DNA from: Artocarpus heterophyllus | Taxonomy: Eukaryota; Streptophyta; Magnoliopsida; Rosales; Moraceae | Assembly (NCBI GenBank): GCA_025403435.1 | Contig: CM046350.1 | Coordinates: forward strand, 23,623,661-23,687,660 | DNA length: 64,000 bases | Reading direction: 5' to 3' | Shown here: positions 45,101-57,724 of the stretch, in pieces | Position numbering within the stretch: the stretch's first letter is position 1 | Layout: each line of letters begins with the position of its first letter | Notes under the pieces: model-generated | The model's database searches: none | Told to the model about the DNA's origin: nothing | Seen by the model: only the letters and a program-made list of their open reading frames with translations | Position numbers and translations under genes: made by a program

Positions 45101-48100
45101 ACTCCATCTCCCTTTGTTCTTGCTTGCCCATGTGATCGTATCCGAGCAATACAACCAATCGGTATAGGAAGTCAAAAAATTTATATTTCAATAATGTCTT
45201 CTCCAAAGAAAGTAAGAAATAAATTTAAGATCTGCTTTAACTTAATACTATACAAATATACATTCTCAACTAATTTTTTTTTTTTTCAAGTGTACTCTCA
45301 CCTAATTTCAAGTTCTATCGTGCGAAAAAATAGTAAATATTTATATATCACCCCACTTAACTTCAAGTGGTTGGCTGACGTAACTAGTGGATTCCATTTG
45401 GCTTTTTAAAATAAGATTGACGGTGCAATGAAACATTCAAGGTTTTTTTTTTTTCTTTTGTTTTTGGCTGTGAAAATGGAATGTTAAGTTCATATCATGA
45501 TTTAGAGGAAAAAGTCTCTTCTTCGAATTTACATGTACTTTTCTTTCTTTTTTTATTGTGTTATAATTTACAAAAATAAATCATGTTTAATGCGTTTTCA
45601 TTGGCGCTTTGTAGAGTGTTTAACAACTACGATAGAATTTAAAATTAAAACTTAAACATATTTTTTATATATTATAATACGTAAGAGTTTTATAATATAA
45701 CAGTTAGAACGTTAGAGTTGAAACTTGATTCAATCAAAATAACACATTGCCCTTTCAAATATGAGATTAGTACAGACATTTGTAAATTGTTCAGGATTTT
45801 CTAAGAATATTATAAGACTGGGGGCAATAGAAGCAAAAATTTAAAAGAAATTGAGCCCACAAAAAAACAGATGATATAAAATAATGACATGAAAAGGAAT
45901 TGGGGAATTTTGGGATTTTAGGTTATATGGCGTTTTTCAAGCTTTTTTTTAAAAAAAAAATGGTGGAAGTTTTTGAAATTATAGAATTGTCTTTTTTTCA
46001 ATAGTTAGTTAATGATGTATATTAACCAACAACTAATGTTAATCAATTGCGGCACAGATCGTCTGCCTAATTACTCTGTCTAACACTCTGTCTATCCAAT
46101 AGTTTTTCAACACGTCACCTTTTGACGGGCTACCAACAGACATACTCACTCTGTTAATAAGCGCAAATTCGCTCTGTCTAGAGGAGAACACTCCACCGTT
46201 GGATCTCAGGCCCTCAGCAGTGGTATCGATTGCCAAGTTGAAGAGCCCCTTTTGCGGCGACCATCGTCGTCAAACCTCCTCCAGAGAAAGCTGAGCATCG
46301 AGAGCTTCAGAGAACTAGAATTTCACAATTTGGTGCCCATGAGTGGTTGACCGTGGACTATTCTGATTGTGAAGTGATTTTTTTACTCTCTTTTTTTTTT
46401 TCATCATAAAAAAGTAAAGTTCATTTTTGGATAAGTGAAAACTTTAGTTTGATTGGTAGGATGTTTGGTAGGAAATTAAAATCATTGGTTAGAATTATTT
46501 TTATTATAACATATAATAATTTTATATTATAATTTTTTTTATTGTTATTATAATATATAAAATTTTTATATTATTTATAATTAAAAAATATTTTGAATCA
46601 TAACCTACTAAACACCTTAGTTTAAAATAGGATATTATTTCAGAAAAAGCAATTAATCACTTTTATCTGATTGAAAAAAAGCGAGAGAAAAAGGAAAAAA
46701 ATTAAGAAAATTAAGTGACAAGAAATTTCATAGATTTCATCTTTTGTAGAGTTTGATTGCAGTGATAAATTTTAAACGAGAAACGTTCTATTCTTGAACT
46801 TGATGAAACTGGGTTAGTATCTGAGGGTGAAGATGAAAAATGTTTGGGGATTTGAAGAGAAAGAAAAAAGAAAGTTATTGGGATTGCAATCAACACAGAC
46901 GACAAGAGGAAGAGTCTTGGTTCCATGGATATTCAATGAGAATAATAGTATCATCACTAGAAAGATTGAGGAGAAGAATAAGAAAAAATAATTACTAAGC
47001 GGTGGTTTACTCAACCCAAAGAAAAAACCAAGCGGTGCTTCAGGAAAAAGAAAAAAATTGGAAAAAACCTAACGCCGTTTATTGACTCAGTTGGGGCTCT
47101 TCCACTTAAATGACGTGTTCAATTTTCCGTGGATAGACAGGCGATATGACAGAGACACATGACAGGTGATCCGTTTTTAATCAGTGATGTGTTGATTGCG
47201 GCTTATCAATGATTAATTTAGCAGTTTATCACATATTAACGTATAATTTATTAATGATTAAACAGTATTAGTGATTAAGCAATTTCACTCAACAATGAAC
47301 GGGTTTATTGACAACAAAATATTAATAAATCAATGATAATTATGTTTATCGATAATGAATCGTTATGTCAATAATAAACTATAGTTAATCGGTGATGTAT
47401 TGCTTGCAAAAATGTCTACTTTTTTAATTTTAAAAAGTTTGATCATTTACTTGAAAAAAAAAAAAAAGAAATCCGACCACTTATTTAAAAAGGTGGTCAA
47501 AATTGGCCATTTGTTGAATTTTTTCAAGTTTTTTCCTTGTTAAGTACTGTGTAAATATGTGTTTAGCAAGTGATTGTATTGAAATTCTCTCAAACCACAA
47601 TTCAAACTCGTGAATGAAACAAGACCTTTATTTATCATTTTAATTAGTACTTTGTTTTTCCCTTTCCTCTTTCTGTCTTCCTCCTTATTTGTTTTCTACT
47701 CTCACTGTCTTCTCTCCACTTTCTCGTGTCTAGCCTTCCTTGATTCTGCCACATTGTTAGCTTATCGGGAAAGTGTTAACGCAATCATGAGGCTCTCAAA
47801 GTTTGTCTGCATTGAAGATGTCCTTAACAATATTAGCATAGAGAGAAATTGTAGGGCCAATCTCTTGTCTATTCTTTTTTTCACTCCCTTAATTCTTCTC
47901 TTATCGAATATCATTTGACTTCTCCATAAAAATAAAGCATAATTATAAATTATTATTTTATCTTTTTTTTTACAACAATGTCATTCCATTCTTGTATTAG
48001 TAAAAAAAAAAAAAAAAGAAGATAATTTTGTATATGTTTGTTTTTGTGAAATTACTATTTAAAAAAATAATAGAAAAAACGACTACATATACGTTTGTGT

Positions 48101-48639
48101 GTGTGAGACGTTTATCTGGTATTCATCATTAAAAAAAATGTGTGGCATATATACATATATGTATGTGTAAGTGTGTGTATATATGTGTATATATATATAT
48201 ATATAACGATTGCAACGTTAAATTCATATTATATATATATAGATATTTATTTATTGGCTTGAAAATTGTTATATTATAGCGTACATATATATTTATATGG
48301 AACGATTTTAAAAAAAAGTTAAAACCATATGTTAAATACATATACGGATAAATTTATTATATATTTAAAACGTTATATATATATATATATATTCCTACAA
48401 TGTATAAGTGCTTAAAGAAAATATTGGAAAACGATTTTATCAAAACAAAAAGGAAAAAAAAAAACTCAAAACTTAAAACTTCAAATTTGAAAAAGATAGA
48501 AAGTAAGTGATAGAATGGCATATTTGTAATAAAAGGCTCAAATTATGGTTTATAATTATGCTCCATTTTTATTGGAAAGTGAGATGATACGTGACAAAAG
48601 GAGAACTAAGAGAGTGACCCCAATTTCAGGGATTTGAAC
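45101..48639. other. Intergenic DNA with AT microsatellites
   Basis: No gene recognised. 46711-47014 has two overlapping minus-strand frames with hydrophobic, serine-rich N-terminal-like sequence but no partner exon. 47200-47400 is full of AATGATTAA / ATCAATGAT variants. 48145-48206 and 48373-48393 are (TA)n/(TG)n microsatellites. 45940-45960 is a poly(A)/(T) tract. Confidence 0.4.
48145..48206. repeat. (TA/TG)n microsatellite
   Basis: Alternating TATATA and TGTGTG runs (ATACATATATGTATGTGTAAGTGTGTGTATATATG...). A second (TA)n run is at 48373-48393. Confidence 0.85.
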
Positions 48640-48958
48640 ACAATGTAGTGGCATAAAGCCAAAGTGAGAGAAATGAAAAAAATAAATTTATTGTTTAGGA
48701 TTTTTATTTTTATCTTGAGGATTATTTTTAGTTTTAGTTTTAGTTTTAGGTATCTTATTGTTATTTTGAAGGCACATTGGAGAGCATTTTGAAGCTATAA
48801 ATAGGACGAAGAAGAAGATTAGGGAAGAAGATTTTGGAGCTTGTGACACCTCTATTTTGGTGATTTCTCATTTCTCTTTTCTAAATTTTTGTATCATCTA
48901 TGAATGCTTAAATACTGGTGTTTTCTATTTTTATTTTTATTTGTGTATTTGTTTTATG

Positions 48959-51095
48959 TGTTAGACTATGTGCCCTAAGGATTAAATGATGTAATAAGTT
49001 TTTAGAGACATTTAATCAATAAAGGTTTATTTATTATTCATATATCAAATGTTGTCCTCTTTATGTTCATTTCTGTTAAATGTATGATAAGCAAACAAAA
49101 GTCTAAGACTATCAATCTAACCTTTAAGATCGTGCATATGATGGACAGATTATGCAGAAGACATGAATTTTAAAGGTAAGAGTCTAAATGATAAGATCAG
49201 TAATTGAGGGAATAAAGTTGGGCACTTTATTCATGCTAAGATTGTTATGTTGTCTACATCCCTAATAGAAGATTACTTATCTTGGTCATCGAAGTGGGAC
49301 TCCACAAGTAGAAACATTGGTATATTGTCAAAGGTGACGATATATTAGATCAGGATAAAAGTTGATCAACGTGATTAATAATTCTGTTTTTTTAAAATCA
49401 ATTCATTTTAGACAATCATATGTATTATGTCTTAATCCTAAAATGAATTAATATGCCTATATTCTTGACTTGTGCCTTTTGATGTACCAAAGGGTGACAT
49501 CCTGATTGATAATAGTACGCATACTTTAGATAATCATATGTATTGTGTCTTAATCTTGAAATGAATTAATATGCCTATATTCTTGGCTTGTGTCTTTTAA
49601 TGCACCACAGGATGACATCTTGATTTGATAATGGTACGCATATTGGTACGTTAGAGACATGATTCTTGATTGACGTAGACTCGTTATTTATAGATATAGA
49701 ATCCATAGCTCTTTTGTAGAGCTAATGATATTTTCTTATAGGCATTATCCTATAATTAAAAGACTGAAGTGCGCAACGTTCGGATACATAGGTGTAGCCG
49801 AATGGTATACTCTTTATGAATAATAAGTATTCCAATAGTGAGATAATAGAACATAAGATAAAAATAATCGGGAAGGTAAATTAGAATTTATTCCTAAGCC
49901 AATTATGAATATCCTATAGAGATGTTACACATTATGATATGTACTAGACAATTAGCTTATTGAAGCTTCGTAATTTTATATAGTTCGAGAGTGCAACTCT
50001 AATCTTTTAGTGGAGTAGCTTTAGAGTTGATAATTATCAAATATATGTATCTGGGATATGTTATTTTATAATTATAGGAGCTTAATCTATATATGTCCAT
50101 TAGGTCCCATTTGCTAGCTTATAGTAATTCTTGTAATGATACGGCATGTTTTTCCTATATATTAGTGACTTATGTTAATCATTAGATTGGCTAAAATTTG
50201 ATAGAGTGGATTTAATAATTCACGTTAGTTAAATGGTTGAATTAATTTTGTGAATTAATTCAAGATAAACATGTTAAATTATTTGGATATATTTTATTTG
50301 ATATGGGATTATCTATATATGATTGTTTTAATTAGATAACTTTTCTATTGGGTTACTTAAATTAAAACTATTGGCTCTATCTAAGATTCCTATGTAAAAT
50401 ATGATATTTTGAGATTTCTAGATTATCGCTCGGTCGGTAGGCCGATGGCCAAGTTTTGTAGGCTGGTGTAGATAGTTAGCTAGGCTGGTGTAGTTAATTC
50501 GACTGGTGGAGCGAGTTCGGTAGGCTGATCTCCTAAATTGGCATGCCGAACATGCGATAATACATTTATGCATTTTTGATGCATTTTTCATCAGAAGTTG
50601 AACAAGACTCACATTTTGAAGCCTAATCTGATAAGGACTAACCTCAAATTCGAACTACTATATGATGGGAACTATTTTTCATTGTTCTTGAGATCATTTG
50701 AGAAGCAGAGAGTAAGTTTCCTAAGATCATTTGAGAAGCAGAGAGTGAGTACTGTAGTGAGAGAAACTTTGAAACTCCTATGCAGCTATTGTTCAACATC
50801 TCAAACCTTAGCTCTGGGTTTTCTCAAGTGATTGGAAGGAGAGTCACCGGAGGAGAAGCTGTACGACGTGCGACCACCCACATTCCAATCGTAGAAAAAG
50901 AATAGTGAGGAAGATTAGTTCATTGAGGCTCTTCCGGAATGTTCTTCTCTATTTGGATTTTTTGCTATCTTCGGTATACAATAGAGGTACATAAGATCTA
51001 TTATTAATTTATATACTTAGCATGTCAGACTTATTACTTGGAAAAGACTTTGATTTAAAAATTTTTAAAATTCTGCTATGTATCATTTTCCAACA
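48959..51095 (+). mobile_element. Solo LTR of the copia A/B-related family
   Basis: 2137 bp starting TGTTAGACTATGTGCCC and ending CATTTTCCAACA, flanked by TTATG target duplications (48954-48958 and 51096-51100). It aligns along its length with the LTRs of elements A and B but is more diverged. No internal region remains, as expected after recombination between two LTRs. It carries a tandem duplication (49407-49642) and a 33-base duplication (50691-50756). GGTAGGCCGA-type motifs are at 50433-50550. Confidence 0.92.
49407..49642 (+). repeat. 118-bp tandem duplication inside the solo LTR
   Basis: 49407-49524 and 49525-49642 are two adjacent similar copies (TTTAGA.AATCATATGTATT.TGTCTTAATC ... 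GGTACGCATA or GTACGCATA). The A and B LTRs have one copy here. The two copies differ at roughly a dozen positions, so the duplication is not recent. Confidence 0.85.
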
Positions 51096-51375
51096 TTATG
51101 TTCTACGGTTCGAATAGATCCTACTAAGGAATTTTGATTTATTTTTTCTTTATTGGATTGGTTATTAATTGTTGGTAATTATCTATTCTATTATCTTCTT
51201 GATGCTCTTAGTGACATGGCCGATCATTAAGAGATATTGTTGGACTTGAATGAAGTTGAAAAATAGAATTTGCGTCTTGATCAATAATATCTTTAGTGCA
51301 TGTGTAGTCATTATGAATGCTTGAACTTAATGATTATGTGTATTCTAATTTCTCATAGGAATATAGAGGTCCTAT

Positions 51376-51999
51376 TGTTGAGGGTTAGCTCGGCACTTCC
51401 ACCGAGGACATTAACTTGGTGGTCGGCAAATCAGTTCGGCAGACATAGGCTACCGCCCGACCCGACGAATTATGCTTTTTCCCGAGGATCCTTCCACTTA
51501 TCTGAGGGCACACCCCCAAGAAGGCTGCCACCTCGGGGGATGAACAGTAGCTCAGGCCGGGCCACGCTATTCATCATAACACGTCACTACCCATCCTTGT
51601 AGGCCAACACCAGGCAGGCGTGCTGCCGTCCGATAGAGTCCAATCCATTGGACTATGGACGCGACACTTGTCACCTATTGCGTGATACACTTTGATGTGA
51701 CACCTGGGTAATGGGCAAAACCCATCTTGCACCCGATCCAGCTGGTGGCCTATAAATAGGATGCATTTATGACGTTTTAGAGAGAGAGACCTCTTCTCAT
51801 TTAACCAGCTGCCGACCTCTGCCGAACAGTTCTTGCCTTGAGCATCGGAGAGCCCTTGTCCATTGGCTAACCCCATTTCTCCGAATCATCCCTCTCGCAG
51901 GTACTCAATCCCGACCAGGGGCGAGCTTAAGAGGAGGTCAGAAGGTGTATAGTCACACGTGGGTGTTGATCCGACACCGAACAGCGGTAAGCATCAACA
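51376..51999 (+). repeat. 5' LTR of element C
   Basis: 624 bp, TGTTGAGGGTTAGC to AGCATCAACA. TATA box TATAAATAGG at 51751-51760. Contains 31 bases (about 51845-51875) missing from the 3' LTR. Confidence 0.96.
51751..51758 (+). promoter_or_regulatory. TATA box in 5' LTR of element C
   Basis: TATAAATA after GGTGGCC; the following AGAGAGAGAC stretch would begin the transcript. The 3' LTR has the same box at 61753-61760. Confidence 0.75.
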
Positions 52000-52002
52000 T
52001 TT

Positions 52003-52020
52003 TGGCGCTAGAAGGAGGGC
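52003..52020 (+). other. Primer binding site of element C
   Basis: TGGCGCTAGAAGGAGGGC begins three bases after the 5' LTR. The TGGCGC start is the usual plant gypsy type; I did not assign the tRNA. Confidence 0.7.
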
Positions 52021-52064
52021 CGGACGCGCCCCAATCCAAAGTTATTCTACCTCGGATTTTCGAA

Positions 52065-53297
52065 ATGACAACACGAGGTAACGTAAGAAATAGTACCACC
52101 CGACATCAGGAGTCGGGCGATGCCAGGCATAAGCAACCAGCTACAGAACGGCCCAGCAGTCGTCCTCGGACCGCCAGATCTCGGTCTGGAGGGCAAGGAA
52201 GCGCGGCAAGAGCTGAGTCGATGCAGGTCCGAGCTGCACATGACCCCATCCAGGAGCTCACAGATGCAGTTCAGATTTTAACTCGGCAGCTCGCACAAGC
52301 TCGACAACAAGCTGCGCCAGAACCGCCACCCCCTGCCCAGGTTGACCAGGCAGAGGGTCGGCGTGAGCAGAGTGCCACCAACTGGGAGGACCGATCAGAG
52401 CAGTCTCCGGGATCCACCAGAGGGCCCCTGCTCGATAATCGACTGGTTCATGAACGACAGATGGGACGTCAACCACACCGTGTCCCTTCACCACAAGGTT
52501 CTAGAGCCTCGGTATTTGATCGGCTCGGATACCGAGGGATTAACAGAAATCGCCAAGGCAGAGCTGAAGGCCGTGCTGAGGGCGGAGTACCTTATCGGGT
52601 CGAACTGCCCGAAGATACGAATAGTCACCAATTTCGGGTGCTGCAGCGACAGATCGATGAGATCCGCAATTGCAGGTTCGGTTCGGATGAGATCGGGGCG
52701 CAGGGTCCGCCCTTCCCGGATCATATAATGCGGGCACCCATGCTGCCTAAGTTCAAGGTCCCACAAATCAAGTCTTACGATGGGGCCACCGACGCGGATG
52801 AGCATGCGGAGCTCTTTCGCGGGCACATGCTGTTGCAGAATGCCAGTGACGCTGCAATGTGCAAAGCCTTCTCCCTCACCCTTACAGGCCCTGCTCGGCA
52901 GTGGTTCCGACGGCTCGAACCAGGGTCGATTTCTTCTTTTGGGCACTTAACTGACGCCTTCTCCGCTGCATTCTCTACAACTAGGACGCGGAGGAAAGAA
53001 ATAACTTCTCTGTACGCTGTCAAGCAGGGAGACGGCAGTGTCAGGGATTACGTCAACCGATTTACCTGGGCTGCCCTTGAGGTCAAGCACGTCGAAGACG
53101 AAACCCTCAAACATATTTTTGTAGGGGGCCTCCGAGACGAGAAGCTGACCTGGTCCCTGGCCTTCGAGCAGCCAAACACGTTTTCGCAAATGCTCGGCTA
53201 TGCTCAAAGGCATGCAGACGCTGCCGAGTATATGAAAAGCCTCCGGGAGGAGGCTGGCCCGAGCGGGACGAAAAAGGAAAAGAAGCAGAAAAAATGA
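52065..53297 (+). pseudogene. Gag of element C (410 codons, first part of gag-pol)
   Basis: ATG at 52065 (MTTRGNVRNSTTRHQ) is chosen because the frame upstream runs into the LTR and primer site. The first 200 residues are basic, glutamine/proline-rich and low in complexity. The retrotransposon gag domain follows at about residues 220-390: PKFKVPQIKSYDG, LTGPARQWFRRL, FSAAFSTTRTR, VRDYVNRFTWAAL, HIFVGGLR. It would form the particle. The frame ends in TGA (53295-53297) and pol continues in the same frame, so this stop is probably a damaged CGA codon between gag and the downstream zinc knuckle. Confidence 0.93.
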
Positions 53298-55502
53298 CCA
53301 GTGCAGGATAGTGCCGAGCATGCGAAGAAGCAGAAGAAGGAGAAATCTGACAGGCCGAAGGGGCCGACCGGCAAGTTCCAAAACTACACACCTCTGGTGG
53401 CGACCATTGATGAGGTGCTCGCCCAGGTCGGCGACAAGAATCTGTTGACACCGCCGCCCAAGCTTCGAGGCTTTAGGGCGAAGCGTGACCAGTCAAAGTT
53501 TTGCAAATTCCATCAGGATGTGGGTCATACAACCCGAGAATGCATCCAACTTAAGGACCAAATAGAAAGGCTGGTCCGAGAAGGTCTATTGCAGGATTTC
53601 GTGGAGAAGGCCATAAACCTGAGGGCGACCTCTGGAAGGAACGACTCGTCAGGCCGAGACGTACAAGGCCGACCCAGGACCGATAGTGTGAACGCCCCGA
53701 AACCCCCGAATATCGTACACACGATACTTGGCGGGCCTGTAGCCGGGGACACATCGAGTGGGCGGCGATCCTACGTCAGAGAAGCCCGACGGGTCGAACG
53801 GGGTGATTTTATGAATGTCTCCGAGCACATCAATAAGATATGCCGCCAAGAAGACATCCCGATCACCTTCACTGAAGAGGAAGCAGACCGGCTGATGCAT
53901 CCCCATAATGATGCCTTGGTTTGCAAACTGCCTATCGCCAACAATGTTGTACGGCGAGTCTTAATTGACAATGGCAGCTCGGCGGACATCCTCTTCAAGC
54001 AGGCGTTCGACAGGCTAAAGATCAGCAACGCGCCTTTGGTCTCGGTCCGGACCCCACTATTCAGCTTCACGGGTGAGTGTGTCCGAGCAATCGGGAAGGT
54101 TAGTCTCCCGGTAACTTTTGGAGAAGGTGTTGCCAAGGTCACTCGGGTGGTCGACTTTTTGGTCGTCGATAAACCCTCTCAGTATAACATAATCATCGGC
54201 CGACCGACACTCAACGGATTAAAAGCCATGGTCTCGACATATCACCTGGCAATGAAGTTCCCAACCGACGGTGGCGTTGGAGTAATCCGCTCGTCCCAGG
54301 CGGATTCCCGGGCTTGCTATACAAATGCAGTCCGGGCAGCCTCAGCCCAGCAGCGGGGAATTCTGGCCGTGCACACAATCGACGAGATCGACCTCCCAAT
54401 CGATTCGATGCCGAAGATGCTCGCGGACCCAGACCCTAGGTTTCCCGAGGAAAAAGTAAGGGGCACCCCGGTCGAAGACTTAGTGCCGTTCTCCCTGGAC
54501 CCCGAAAGGCCAGAACGCACAGTCCAACTCGGGTCTCAGTTACAACCTGAGATCCGGGCCGACCTGGAATCCCTTCTTTCTGAGTACCGCGACATTTTTG
54601 CATGGTCTCACGAAGACATGCCCGGCATAGATCCGAGCATCATCAGCCATCGGCTTAACGTCCAACCTGGTCACAGGCCGGTGATACAAAGACGAAGAGC
54701 CTTCAACCCGGAGAGATATGCCGCGATAAATGATGAAGTCCAGAAACTATTGAAGGCTGGGTTCATTAAAGAGGTCAAATATCCAGAATGGTTGGCAAAT
54801 GTTGTCCTCATCAAAAAGGTGAATGGCAAGTGGCGGGTCTGCATCGATTATACCGACCTTAACAAGACCTGCCCCAAGGACTGCTTTCCGCTTCCTCGGA
54901 TAGACCAGCTCGTTGACGCCACAGCCAGACATGAGCTCTTGAGCTTCATGGACGCGTACTCCGGATATAATCAGATAAGAATGGCCGAAGAGGACCAAAT
55001 TAAAACCTCATTCGTTACTGACCAGGGTTTGTATTGTTACATTGTGATGCCGTTTGGTCTTAAGAACGCCGGAGCTACCTATCAACGACTCGTTAACAAA
55101 ATGTTCGCTCGGCTGATCGGGAAAACTATGGAGGTCTACGTGGACGACATGTTAGTAAAATCTGTCCAAGCGATGGACCACATAGCCGACCTCCGAGCTA
55201 GCTTTGACATTCTCCGGGAGTATGGGATGAAACTTAACCCGGCAAAATGCGCTTTTGGCGTCGGCTCCAGCAAATTCCTTGGATTTTTGGTTAACCGACG
55301 AGGAATCGAGGTGAACCCGGCTAAAGCCCAGGCAATCATAGACATGCATTCTCCTCGGACTGTAAAAGACGTGCAAAGGCTTACCGGCATGGTGGCTGCC
55401 TTGTCAAGATTTGTCTCCCGGGCTACCGACAAGTGTCACCCCTTTTTCAAGGCACTTAAGGGGAGGTTTGAGTGGAGCAGGGAGTGTGAGGACGCTTTCT
55501 AA
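53298..55502 (+). pseudogene. Element C protease and reverse transcriptase
   Basis: In frame with gag. A C-X2-H-X4-H-X4-C knuckle CKFHQDVGHTTREC (from 53502) replaces the usual CCHC. The protease active site is IDNGSSADILF, Asp codon at 53967-53969. Reverse transcriptase begins near PERYAAINDEVQKLL (about 54711), with WRVCIDYTDLNKTCPKD, FMDAYSGYNQI, and YVDD at 55137-55148; the RNase H connection (FLGFLVNRRGIEVNP, TGMVAALSRFVSR) follows. The frame stops at TAA 55500-55502 where CAA would fit, and resumes in the same frame. All catalytic motifs are intact. Confidence 0.95.
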
Positions 55503-56594
55503 GGCTTAAAAACTTACCTAGCCACACCCCCGCTCCTGTCCAAACCTTCGCCCGGTGAGGTGTTAACTGCCTATTTAGCCGTCTCGGAGAAGGCTGTCAG
55601 CTCAGTACTAGTCCGTGACGAAAACGGGGTCCAAAGGCCGGTTTACTATACCAGCCACGCGTTCCAAGGCACCGAGGAGCGCTACTCATCATTGGAGAAG
55701 CTAGCCTTCGCATTAATGACATCAGTCCGAAAGCTGCGGCCGTATTACCAGGGCCATACCGTTAAGATCCCGATCAAGTTTCCTCTCCGACAAGTTCTAC
55801 AGAGCCTGGAAATATTAGGTCGGATGGCCAAGTGGTCGGTCGAGTTGGGCCAATACGATATACATTTTGTGCCGAGAACGGCAATAAAGGCCCAAGTCCT
55901 GGCGGATTTCCTTGTCGAATTTATAGAAGCCGGGAAGGTTGCTCCTTCAGTTGAGAAATCACCCATGGAGGAGCCAGATACAGCTAGCTGCAGTGAACAA
56001 GGCCTCTCCTCGGAGCTGAACTGGAAACTACACGTCGATGGCTCAACCTGCGTCGATGGGTCGGGGGCGGGCTTGATTTTAACAAGCCCTGACGGATATA
56101 AGGTCATTTATGCCCTTCGTTTTGACTTCAAGACCTCAAATAATGAAGCGGAATATGAAGCTTTGCTGGCCGGTCTACGAATTGCCCGGGACCTCGGAGT
56201 TGATCAGCTGACCATCTATAGTGACTCAATGCTGGTGGTGCAGCAAGTCACAGGAGGATTTCAGGCCCGAGCAGAATCAATGACGGCATATTTAAAAGAA
56301 GCGAAACGGTTGCTTGGACAATTCAAAACCTACACTTTTAAGCAAATCCCCCGATCCGAGAACGTGGAAGCCGATGTCCTCGCTCGACTAGCCTCCGGGA
56401 TAGGCGGAGTAGACCCGATCTCCGTTCCTATTGAAAGACTCTCCGGACCAAGTATCAGTACGGAGGTCATGAGCCTGGCAGCCGAACCAAAATGCACGTG
56501 GATGGACCCAATAATCCGCTACCTGACGTTAGCCGAATTACCCGATGACCGGGAAGAAGCACGTCGGATACGTAACAGCTCGGCCCGGTATTAA
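55503..56594 (+). pseudogene. Element C RNase H and second (archaeal-type) RNase H
   Basis: Same frame as the preceding part. The first RNase H-like segment runs VSSVLVRDENGVQRPVYY, then SSLEKLAFALMTSVRKLRPY and DIHFVPRTAIKAQVLADF. A second RNase H with its own acidic set follows: LHVDGSTCVDGSGAG (Asp 56037-56039), SNNEAEYEALLAGL (Glu) and IYSDSMLVVQQV (Asp). Two RNase H domains in tandem are known from the Tat lineage. The frame ends with TAA 56592-56594, and a one-base shift separates it from integrase. Confidence 0.93.
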
Positions 56595-57724
56595 ATGAAT
56601 GGGGAAAAGCTATACCGACGCGGCTACTCAATGCCATACCTGAGATTTTGGGTCCCCAGGAGGCCGAGTACTTAATGAAAGAGATTCATGAGGGCCTGTG
56701 TGGCAATCACTCGGGTGGACGTTCCTTGACCCAAAAATGCCTGCGGCAGGGTTACTACTGGCCTAGTAAGCAAGACTGCGTGAGCTTTGCACGAAAATGC
56801 CTCAAATGCCAGCAATTTGCTAGGATGCTAGGTTCGCACGCCGAGCCTTTAAATCCGGTGACTTCAGCATGGCCATTTGCAAAATGGGCCATCGACTTGA
56901 TCGGACCACTCCCTCCGGCTCGTTCGCAATTTAGATATTGTGTCGTCGCCATCGACTATCTGACAAAATGGATCGAAGTCGAGCCTTGCACCAACATGAC
57001 TGAAGCTAAGTGCACCAACTTCGTATGGAAAAATATCGTCTGTCGGTTCGGAATCCCGCACACTATCGTGACTTACAATGCTAAGCAGTTTGACTCCTCG
57101 GGTTTACGGCATTTGTGTGAGAAGCTCGGCATTAAGAAAGTCTTCTCTTCTTCGAGCTATCCACAGAGTAACGGCCAAGTGGAGGCCGTAAACAAGACAA
57201 TTAAAGACAATCTGAAGAAGAAGCTCGAAAGGCTCAAGGGTGCGTGGACCGACGAGCTGCCCCAAGTGCTCTGGGCATACCGAACAACCGCGTGAGCTGC
57301 AACTGGCGAGACACCGTTCTCCCTGGTCTATGGGGCAGAGGCCGTCATCCCAGCCGAGGTTGGATTACCGACCTTAAGGGTTGAGCAATACGAAGAGAAA
57401 CTTAATGAAAAGTTCATGATGACCGAGCTCGACCTACTTGAAGAAAAAAGAAACCGAGCATCCATCCGTAACGCAGCCCGGAATCAGGTTGTAGCCCGGT
57501 ATTACAACAAACGGGTCCAACCGAGGAGCTTTAAGGTTGGTGACTTAGTAATGAAGAAAGTCACGGTTCAGCAACCCGATCTCGGGTCCTTTGGTCCGAA
57601 GTGGGAAGGACCTTTTAAAGTCGAAGGTGTTGTGTGATCAGGCACCTACAAGCTAGTCGATTTGGAGGGGAATCAGCTTGGGCATCCTTGGAATGCCAAG
57701 CTGTTAAAAAGATTCTATTCCTGA
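56595..57724 (+). pseudogene. Element C integrase with damaged active site
   Basis: After a frameshift between 56594 and 56650 the frame of 56648 runs to 57724, with TGA at 57293-57295 and 57635-57637. The N-terminal zinc site is readable (HEGLCGNHSGG, CLKCQQFA). The first catalytic Asp is in WAIDLIGPL. The second motif, normally VTDNGxQF, reads VTYNAKQF: TAC at 57074-57076 in place of the Asp codon. The Glu motif NGQVEAVNKTIK is intact. The C-terminal part (VGDLVMKKV, GPKWEGPFKV, LLKRFYS) ends at 57724. No chromodomain is visible. Integration by this protein would fail. Confidence 0.92.

Noticed and set aside
46711..47014. Minus-strand frames with signal-anchor-like N-termini, considered as first exon of a membrane enzyme
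   Set aside because: No downstream exon with recognisable domain on the minus strand to about 45100; left unassigned.
53107..53451. Long antisense frames within gag-pol of element C (also 52488-52946, 55136-55432)
   Set aside because: Shadows of the GC-rich sense coding frame, unlike the antisense gene at 58484-61026, which has no sense frame opposite.
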